21,328 nt of DNA from HGM04593 sp045533955 (GTDB lineage: Bacteria; Bacteroidota; Bacteroidia; Bacteroidales; Bacteroidaceae), in NCBI GenBank assembly GCA_045533955.1, contig JAZSIU010000005.1, forward strand, positions 1 through 21,328, given 5' to 3'. Within the stretch, counting starts at the first letter, position 1, and each line of letters opens with the position of its first letter. The notes under the pieces are model-generated. The model was not told the DNA's origin. It saw nothing but the letters and a program-made list of their open reading frames with translations, and ran no database searches. The translations under genes and the position numbers were made by a program. Shown piece by piece: positions 15,567 through 21,328 of the stretch.

Positions 15567-17303
15567 ATGAAAAAGATATTAAGCGCAATATGCCTCACGA
15601 TTATCCTTGCAGGATGCTACGAGGATAAGGGCAATTACAACTACAAGCTCGACCGAATGAACGAGATAAAATCGGTGAGTTTCACCCCCTCGGCCACTGA
15701 ATCGGCATACGGAAAACTCATCGAGGTGCAGCAGGCAATGACACCGAGCGACACAGTGCGCCACATAGAGGCAGTGGTCGAGCAGACGCTGGCCACCGAT
15801 TATAGCAATCTGCATTTTTATTGGTACCTGAGACACACCGACGAGAACGGTATTGAGCGTCGCGACACAGTAGAGACCAACGGCTATCTTGACGTTGCCC
15901 TGCCCGTGGGACGCGAGAAGGAGTACATTGTCTATCTGCAAATTTACGACACACAAACGACCCTCTCGCACTACACAAACTTCAGCATAAAGACACGCCC
16001 CATCTACAAAAACAGCCTCTTTGTGTTGCACGGCGAGGCAGGCTCGCGCTCTTTGGGTAACATTGAGATAATAGGCGAGGAAACAAACATACATACCGAT
16101 GCATACGGCTACCTTTATCCCGGCGTAAATCCCTTTGCCAATGCCGAGGGGCTCTCCTACACCACCTATCAGGATATTAGCAACGTGAGTGGCCGCTGGG
16201 ACATTAAAGAAGTAAATACGCTGCTGGCCTTCTCGTCCAATGCCGAGGTTCTTGGTTACAACCCCTTCGGCCTGAATGTGAAATTCTATAACAGCGTGAT
16301 GATGAAACCCGTTGACAATTCATTTGTCTATGCACGTAACATTCAGACGGGCGACCCCTCGAACTACACGCTCTATCGGGTTGTGCTCTCAAAAGACGGA
16401 CAGGTGCGCATCGGAAACTATGTACCCGCGCTCTTTAAGCCCGGGTACAGCCTTGAGCAGTCGGGTGGAAATGTTCTGCATCAGACCGATTATCAAATTA
16501 CTGCGGCCACAATAACCGACAGCCGCTACGTAATGTGGGACGCAAAGAGAGGCCGCTTCCTCTACATCTCTAAGAACGAGCAGTATGCACAGTGCGAGTC
16601 TGATATGCTTGGAAACTACCCGTCGGCGCTCACCAACCCCGTTCTTGACGCTAATGTCGATTTTAGCACGCTCGAAAAATCGCCTGTGGGAATGCGCGCC
16701 GTTTATGCCTATATTCAGTATCGCGAGAATTACATCGAAGCAAAGCCCTATTTTATCTTCTTCGACGAGGCGAGCGGCGACTTCTGGCGTTACGAGCTGA
16801 CAAAAATGGAGGTCGGCACCGAGAAAGAGGGTAAAAAGATGGCAAAAGGCTCCGACGAGGTAAAGCCCGCTTTTACAATCACCGGTAGCCGTATGCGTAA
16901 TTTTCACCCCAATAATGTAGCGACGATAGTCTATAACTCGTGGTTCACGACCAACTATCTGTTCTATGCCGACGGCGCTACAATCTATCGTTACAGCGTG
17001 TCGAACGGCGACAGCACACCGCTATACACCGCCCCCGAGGGCTACACAGTGTCGCTGCTGAAATTCCGCGTCGAGGATAGCAATAACTTCTCGGACAATC
17101 TTGGCCGTTGGCTCACCATAGGCCTTGAGAAAGAGGGGCGCGGAGCTGTGGCCGAGATTCTTCTGAACACCGCATCCGACGTCGATGGCGACGCGCCTGT
17201 GCTCTTCTACGACAAGGACAACAACGGCCAACCTTTCGGCCGAATAAAAGACGTGCAATTTACGCAGATATATATGTACTCGGTTCCCGATTATCAAAAT
17301 TAA
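15567..17303 (+). CDS. PKD-like family lipoprotein
   Basis: Predicted surface lipoprotein of 578 residues. The signal MKKILSAICLTIILAGC ends in acylated C17, and the following YEDKGNYNYK is the hallmark start of the PKD-like (PF16407-type) family. Beta-rich repeats follow: residues about 30-145 look like immunoglobulin/PKD-type strands (FYWYLRHTDENG, EYIVYLQIYD), and LFVLHGEAGSRSLGNIEII (150-168) opens a large C-terminal region with propeller-like strands. The family regularly neighbours SusC, SusD and DUF4843 and is presumed to contact ligand or scaffold the complex. It starts 27 bases after the preceding stop and is followed 6 bases later by the first TlpA of the triplet. Confidence 0.85.
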   Translation: MKKILSAICLTIILAGCYEDKGNYNYKLDRMNEIKSVSFTPSATESAYGKLIEVQQAMTPSDTVRHIEAVVEQTLATDYSNLHFYWYLRHTDENGIERRDTVETNGYLDVALPVGREKEYIVYLQIYDTQTTLSHYTNFSIKTRPIYKNSLFVLHGEAGSRSLGNIEIIGEETNIHTDAYGYLYPGVNPFANAEGLSYTTYQDISNVSGRWDIKEVNTLLAFSSNAEVLGYNPFGLNVKFYNSVMMKPVDNSFVYARNIQTGDPSNYTLYRVVLSKDGQVRIGNYVPALFKPGYSLEQSGGNVLHQTDYQITAATITDSRYVMWDAKRGRFLYISKNEQYAQCESDMLGNYPSALTNPVLDANVDFSTLEKSPVGMRAVYAYIQYRENYIEAKPYFIFFDEASGDFWRYELTKMEVGTEKEGKKMAKGSDEVKPAFTITGSRMRNFHPNNVATIVYNSWFTTNYLFYADGATIYRYSVSNGDSTPLYTAPEGYTVSLLKFRVEDSNNFSDNLGRWLTIGLEKEGRGAVAEILLNTASDVDGDAPVLFYDKDNNGQPFGRIKDVQFTQIYMYSVPDYQN

Positions 17304-17309
17304 AAAAGT

Positions 17310-18410
17310 ATGAGAAATTTGTTTATTCTGTTGGTACTGACGGCCTGCACTTTTGCCTCGGCGCAAGAGGGTGGCAAAATAACAATAAAGGGCGAGGTTA
17401 AGGGCGTTAAAAAGGGGCGCCTGCATCTGCTTGTTAGCGAGGGCGAGGAGCGTGTCGATACGTTGACCTCGGTCGATTTTAAAAAGTCGCGCTTTAAACT
17501 ATCGACACAGATTGCCGAGCCCCTTGTGGCACAGATTGTGCTCGACGGCTACCGCGGTGGCTTCACGCTCTTTGTCGAGCCGGGCGAGACGTACGAGGCT
17601 CGTCTCACCGACGATAGTAGTGCTTATATAAAGGGCGGCCGATTGAACGAGGCCTACACGGCGCACATTAAAAAGTCTGACTCGCTGAATATTCTGATAG
17701 GCTCCCTTCAGCAGCGCTACGACTCGCTGCGCGCCGCAAGCAAATTCCGCAGCGCCAGCCGTGTAAACGATACGTTGCAGCACAATAAAGCCTATCTTCA
17801 GAGGCTTACGGCCGATTTTCTTGCCGCTAACGATAATATCATCACAGCCTACACCATCTACTCGAATATAATGATGAAGGACGTTGGACTGCAAGAGGCG
17901 CGCCGTATGTACAGTTCAATGGGTGAGGGTGCAAAGGGCACGCATTGTGCGCGCCTCATACGCGAGCGTATAAAAAGGCTCGAAGAGACGGCCGATAATG
18001 CCGTTGCCCCCGACTTTACAGCCACAGCGCCCGACGGCACCGAGATTACAATGAGCGCAGTGCCCGGAAAGGTAAAAATCATAGACTTCTGGGCCTCGTG
18101 GTGCGGCCCCTGTCGTATGAACAATCCCGCCCTGAAGGCTCTGTACGAAGAGTTTCACGCCGAGGGCCTCGAGATTATTGGCGTCTCATTGGATAATAGC
18201 GCCGAAAAGTGGAAGGCCGCCATTGAGAAAGACGGCCTTGTGTGGGTGAACGTTTCGACCCTCAAAGGGTGGAACTGTGATATTGCACGCCGATACAATG
18301 TAAAAGCAGTGCCCGCGCTCTTTGTCCTCGACGAAAATAACCGCATAATAGCCACAGGGCTGCGCGGCGAGAAACTGCGAGAGTTTGTAAAGGAGAGATT
18401 AGAATTTTGA
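17310..18410 (+). CDS. TlpA-like DUF4369-thioredoxin protein 1 of 3 (WCGPC)
   Basis: Exported thiol-disulfide oxidoreductase of 366 residues. Signal peptide to about residue 18 (FASAQ), so the mature protein is soluble or held by partners. DUF4369 domain about 22-110, helical stalk about 112-225, thioredoxin/AhpC-TSA domain 232-366. The active site is FWASWCGPC (C265, C268), the classical thioredoxin dipeptide, with cis-proline P335 (KAVP). Extra cysteines C213 and C323 could take part in relay. It likely reduces or rearranges disulfides on the imported ligand or on the Sus-like proteins; this is inferred from the operon. It shares an 18-base identical stretch with the next gene. Confidence 0.9.
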   Translation: MRNLFILLVLTACTFASAQEGGKITIKGEVKGVKKGRLHLLVSEGEERVDTLTSVDFKKSRFKLSTQIAEPLVAQIVLDGYRGGFTLFVEPGETYEARLTDDSSAYIKGGRLNEAYTAHIKKSDSLNILIGSLQQRYDSLRAASKFRSASRVNDTLQHNKAYLQRLTADFLAANDNIITAYTIYSNIMMKDVGLQEARRMYSSMGEGAKGTHCARLIRERIKRLEETADNAVAPDFTATAPDGTEITMSAVPGKVKIIDFWASWCGPCRMNNPALKALYEEFHAEGLEIIGVSLDNSAEKWKAAIEKDGLVWVNVSTLKGWNCDIARRYNVKAVPALFVLDENNRIIATGLRGEKLREFVKERLEF

Positions 18411-18422
18411 AAATAAGATAGT

Positions 18423-19574
18423 ATGAAAAATCTATTATTATGCCTGTTGACGCTGGCGGCGACGTTGCCTCTGCACGCCGAGGGCAAAAAGTATTCTGTA
18501 CAGGGAAAGATGAGTTGCGACTCGTTGCGATTCGAGAAAAAGAGAATAGAACAACTGTTTCTTGTCGCCACGGTCGACGGGCAGCAGGTAACAGTCGATA
18601 CGGCCAAGGTTGTGAACGGCTGCTTCACGTTCGAGGGCGAGGTTCCCGCCCGTCTCGACGTTTACAATATCACGGGATTCGACAACGGCGCATTGCAGGT
18701 GTTTCTCGAGGAGGGCACAATCACAATCGAGCCGTTCGACGCACGCTTCCCCGCATCGGCCCGTATTGGAGGCACTCCCTGTAACGACGTTTTTCAGGCT
18801 TATATTGATGCCAACAACGCCTCAATAGCGGAGGCGAAAGTGCGTATGAACAAGGCTATGGACGCTCTCCCCCCCGAACAGCAACAGGATTTTGTGGCAT
18901 CGAGTAAGATACGTACCACGGTGTTCCACGCCAATAACCTTTATACAAAGGTGGCGCTTGTCGATTTTGTCTATAATAACATAAACTCGCCCGTGGCACT
19001 CTATGTGATAAAATATTCACTATTCCCAATGTACACCCCGCGTGCCATCGAGGAACAGTTTTTAGCGACCGTGCCCCCGACGTTGCGTGAGCACCATATG
19101 TACAAAGAACTTGTAAATGCTGTACGTGCAGCCGAACTGAAAGAGGGTAATATGGCGCCCGATATTTCGGGCTTTACCACCGAGGGAGACGAGCTTACTC
19201 TCTCGCAATTCAAAGGAAAATATGTGCTTCTCGACTTTTGGGCAAGCTGGTGCGCCCCCTGCCGCCGCGAGTTTCCTTTCATAAAAGAGGCGCTCGAATA
19301 TTCCGAGGCGAGCGATAAATTCATTGTGCTCAGCTACTCACTCGACAGCAAAGAGCCCGATTGGAAAAATTGCATCACAAAAAACAGTCTCGAACATAAA
19401 AATTGGGTGCATATATCAACCCTCAAAGGGTGGAACAGCGAGGCTGCCAAACTTTTTGGCGTCGAGGGGGTGCCCTACACGGCACTAATAGGCCCCGATG
19501 GCAAGGTTATTGCCTTTCAGCTTCGTGGCGAGGCAATGGTAAAGAGAATAAAGCGCATTATTGACGAGAAATAA
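18423..19574 (+). CDS. TlpA-like DUF4369-thioredoxin protein 2 of 3 (WCAPC)
   Basis: Exported thiol-disulfide oxidoreductase of 383 residues, 12 bases after its neighbour. Signal peptide to about residue 19 (LPLHAE). DUF4369 domain about 23-118 (including VYNITGFDNGALQVFLEEG), helical stalk about 120-240, thioredoxin domain from 244 (MAPDISGF) with FWASWCAPC (C277, C280) and cis-proline P351. The TLKGWN segment after the core matches protein 1, while the NITGFDNG segment in the DUF4369 domain matches protein 3 (LITGFDNGN), so it is a sequence intermediate of the triplet. C32, C67, C120 and C317 are additional. Partner unknown. Confidence 0.9.
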   Translation: MKNLLLCLLTLAATLPLHAEGKKYSVQGKMSCDSLRFEKKRIEQLFLVATVDGQQVTVDTAKVVNGCFTFEGEVPARLDVYNITGFDNGALQVFLEEGTITIEPFDARFPASARIGGTPCNDVFQAYIDANNASIAEAKVRMNKAMDALPPEQQQDFVASSKIRTTVFHANNLYTKVALVDFVYNNINSPVALYVIKYSLFPMYTPRAIEEQFLATVPPTLREHHMYKELVNAVRAAELKEGNMAPDISGFTTEGDELTLSQFKGKYVLLDFWASWCAPCRREFPFIKEALEYSEASDKFIVLSYSLDSKEPDWKNCITKNSLEHKNWVHISTLKGWNSEAAKLFGVEGVPYTALIGPDGKVIAFQLRGEAMVKRIKRIIDEK

Positions 19575-19604
19575 GAAAGCTTATAACAACCAAAATAAAA
19601 GAAA

Positions 19605-20795
19605 ATGATGATGAAAAGAGTAATTTCGGCATTAGTTGTTATTGCAGCAGCCCTGTGTGTGCAGGCTCAGGGTGTTTGTGTGATAAAAGGTCGCATCGAG
19701 AGCGATACACTGCGCTACGACGGAGAGAAGCTCAAAAAGGTCTATCTTACCCGCCTCGACGAGTATAACCGCCTTGTGAACATCGACTCGACAAAGGTTA
19801 AAAAGGGAAAATACAGCTTCCAATATAAGCTCGCTAAGGACGAGCCTGCAATGCTCTATCTTATTACAGGCTTTGATAATGGAAATATCCCCCTCTTTGT
19901 CGAGGCGGGTAACGTGAGTATCAGCACAGCAAGCGCCGCCTACCCGCTGCGTAGCGAGGTCTCGGGCACTGCTACGAATAATCTGTATGCCGAGTATAAG
20001 AAAATATACGAGGCCTGCGTGCAAGAGCAACTCGACGAGGTGCGCTCGCTCGCGGCTACACGCGGCAACGAGTGGGTGGACAGCGACGAGGGCCTTGAGT
20101 ATCGTTCGCAATTCAACGCTCGTTCCATTCTCAAGTGCAACAACCGTCGATTAGAGTTTCTGTTGAATAACAATGCCTCGCCCCTTGCCCCGCTTATGAT
20201 GAAGCACGAGCTTCTACCGCATATTGGTAACATCTATGCAATGCAGATGGTGGGCGCTGTTGACCATACTCTGCATAGGCACCCCTATTATCGTGCGCTC
20301 AAGAACGAAGCTCTATCGGGCGACCTCAGAGAGGGTAACGAACTTCCCGATATTCCCTTGCAGATGCGCGACGGAAGCATCGTCCATCTGTCCGATTTTC
20401 GCGGAAAATTTGTGCTCATCGACTTTTGGGCAAGCTGGTGCGACCCTTGTATGCAGGAACTTAAATATATTAAACAGATTTACGACGAGACGCGTGCCAA
20501 TAAGGATAATTTTGTCCTCATAAGCCATTCGTTCGATAAGGACGCCGAGGCTTGGCACAAGGTTGTTGCCGACGAGGGTATCTCTCGCGAGGGGTGGATT
20601 CACTCTTGTGATTTTATGATGGGAAAATCGCCCACGGCGCGCCTGATGAACGTGAGTATGATTCCTACGATTGTCCTTATCGACCCCGAGGGTCGTGCAA
20701 TCTCATTTACTCTGCGTGGCGAGGAGGCTGTTGCCCGCGTTAAGCAGATTCTCAGTGGCGACCTTTACTATCTGCAAGGCGATAAAGAGGAATAA
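19605..20795 (+). CDS. TlpA-like DUF4369-thioredoxin protein 3 of 3 (WCDPC)
   Basis: Last gene of the Sus-like operon, 396 residues. Three consecutive ATG codons open it (19605, 19608, 19611); any could serve. Signal peptide to about residue 22 (CVQAQ). DUF4369 domain about 24-120, helical stalk about 125-240, thioredoxin domain 245-396 with FWASWCDPC (C279, C282) and cis-proline P354 (SMIP). Aspartate in the dipeptide is unusual beside the GP and AP of its neighbours and should change redox potential or partner choice. C335 lies in the insert before the cis-proline, where the other two have TLKGWN. The stop is followed by an inverted repeat and a terminator. Confidence 0.9.
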   Translation: MMMKRVISALVVIAAALCVQAQGVCVIKGRIESDTLRYDGEKLKKVYLTRLDEYNRLVNIDSTKVKKGKYSFQYKLAKDEPAMLYLITGFDNGNIPLFVEAGNVSISTASAAYPLRSEVSGTATNNLYAEYKKIYEACVQEQLDEVRSLAATRGNEWVDSDEGLEYRSQFNARSILKCNNRRLEFLLNNNASPLAPLMMKHELLPHIGNIYAMQMVGAVDHTLHRHPYYRALKNEALSGDLREGNELPDIPLQMRDGSIVHLSDFRGKFVLIDFWASWCDPCMQELKYIKQIYDETRANKDNFVLISHSFDKDAEAWHKVVADEGISREGWIHSCDFMMGKSPTARLMNVSMIPTIVLIDPEGRAISFTLRGEEAVARVKQILSGDLYYLQGDKEE

Positions 20796-20803
20796 AAAAA
20801 TGT

Positions 20804-20838
20804 TGTCCGGTGCTTTTTGTGTACATTCTTATCGGACA
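20804..20838. repeat. inverted repeat TGTCCG...CGGACA
   Basis: TGTCCG (20804-20809) and CGGACA (20833-20838) face each other across 23 bases containing TTTTTGTGTACATTC. No U-run follows, so it is a poor terminator. It lies between the last thioredoxin gene and a recombinase remnant and could be an element end or recombinase binding site. Confidence 0.4.
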
Positions 20839-20851
20839 CTAATATAATTTT

Positions 20852-20895
20852 ATAGGCTGTGCCCTGTGGGACACAGCCTATTTCGGTCTTTTTTT
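20852..20895 (+). terminator. strong rho-independent terminator of the Sus-like operon
   Basis: ATAGGCTGTG pairs with CACAGCCTAT, with an inner CCC/GGG extension, a TGT loop and one unpaired A (20852-20881). A T-run (TCTTTTTTTG) follows at 20887-20896. It lies 56 bases after the third thioredoxin gene's stop. Confidence 0.88.
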
Positions 20896-20996
20896 GTCAA
20901 ACGCCACAAAATCATCATCATTCAGACCGTCCAATATCTATATATTGTGCGAGGCGGTTGGGCGCCTCTGCCATATATAAATGCTTGGGACGGTAT

Positions 20997-21158
20997 ATTA
21001 CACTCGCCAACGATGTAAAACTCGAAAATGTATCGAAAATGCTCGGCCACACCTCAACCCGAATGACGCAACACTATGCCCACGTGATGAACGACAGCCT
21101 CGCTCGCGAGATGGATAGGATTGCACCTATTGTGGACTGCGTGCCGAAAAAGGAGTAA
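20997..21158 (+). pseudogene. C-terminal remnant of a tyrosine recombinase (phage-type integrase)
   Basis: From about 20997 the frame reads ITLANDVKLENVSKMLGH, then TSTRMTQHYAHV, the C-terminal catalytic motif of Bacteroidota mobile-element integrases: LGH with the histidine, then the nucleophile tyrosine in HYAHV. The arginine and first histidine of the R-HxxR-Y set are missing because homology stops just before ITLAN. The preceding in-frame residues (from 20859) include the terminator and are unrelated. It is therefore a 5'-truncated, non-functional fragment of about 53 codons ending in a normal stop. It marks a past integration or a deletion boundary. Confidence 0.85.
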
Positions 21159-21250
21159 ATTTTAGGCAGAAGTAAATTTTTTTTTCAAAAAAATCTCACT
21201 TTCTTCAAACTTCTCCGAAAACCACTCCTATTCTTAAAATAAAAAAGACT

Positions 21251-21328
21251 ATGGTAATGGAATACATCGCAATTGACAAGGAACTCTACAATGAGATTGT
21301 AGCGACTGTCAGCACCGCATCGCAGGAG
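21251..21328 (+). CDS. partial small protein at window edge, possibly excisionase/HTH type
   Basis: An open frame starts ATGGTAATGGAA and runs off the window, encoding MVMEYIAIDKELYNEIVATV plus a few residues. The start MEYIAI-KE-YNEI resembles small DNA-binding proteins encoded next to integrases in Bacteroidota mobile elements, but only 26 codons are visible. The second ATG (21257) may be the real start. No clear -7 box is seen in the AT-rich region upstream (21159-21250). Function is a guess from position and a short N-terminal resemblance. Confidence 0.4.
   Translation, partial: MVMEYIAIDKELYNEIVATVSTASQE

Noticed and set aside
18258..18270. ACCCTCAAAGGGT mini-hairpin
   Set aside because: It lies inside codons for the conserved STLKG segment, and the same codons recur in the paralogue, so protein conservation explains it better than RNA structure.
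20859..20996. The N-terminal part of the open frame that ends in the integrase remnant
   Set aside because: It reads through the terminator hairpin and shows no integrase homology; only the part from about 20997 is supported.
1..21328. CRISPR array, tRNA or rRNA genes
   Set aside because: No regularly spaced repeats and no cloverleaf or rRNA-like sequence were seen on either strand.

Overview
The window looks like chromosome from a Bacteroidota bacterium, most likely of the order Bacteroidales. The evidence is a SusC/SusD pair, several DUF4369-thioredoxin (TlpA-like) proteins, lipoproteins of the DUF4843 and PKD-like families, fused SpmA-SpmB, AT-rich leaders without clear Shine-Dalgarno sites, and -7 boxes resembling TAnnTTTG. 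Genes are of intermediate GC and intergenic gaps are AT-rich. I cannot name a genus from the sequence alone.

Layout. Bases 1-603 hold no convincing gene. Bases 604-3456 are a minus-strand housekeeping operon, in transcription order recR, a four-helix membrane protein, a family 2 glycosyltransferase and a GNAT acetyltransferase. A short divergent region (3457-3621) carries one promoter-like box per direction. Bases 3622-8166 are a tight plus-strand run: engB, a TlpA-like lipoprotein overlapping it by 4 bases, fused spmAB, a secreted metallophosphoesterase and ybeY. It ends in a perfect 38-bp palindromic terminator.

Bases 8377-20795 are the most interesting part, a 12.4-kb plus-strand operon behind an AT-rich leader. 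The leader has three copies of TAGTTATAAA and an exact TAnnTTTG box. Gene order: a secreted protein resembling the stalk of TlpA proteins but lacking the thioredoxin domain, a SusC porin with an STN domain, SusD, a DUF4843 lipoprotein, a PKD-like lipoprotein, then three consecutive DUF4369-thioredoxin proteins with WCGPC, WCAPC and WCDPC active sites. A strong terminator follows at 20852-20895. The window contains no glycoside hydrolase, peptidase, sigma factor or anti-sigma factor. The locus therefore reads as an outer-membrane capture and import machine coupled to a periplasmic thiol-redox module, with unknown substrate. The gene combination recurs in Bacteroidales, but to my knowledge its function has not been established.

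The right end (20796-21328) is mobile-element debris: an inverted repeat, the C-terminal remnant of a tyrosine recombinase that keeps its catalytic tyrosine, and the first codons of a gene cut by the window edge.
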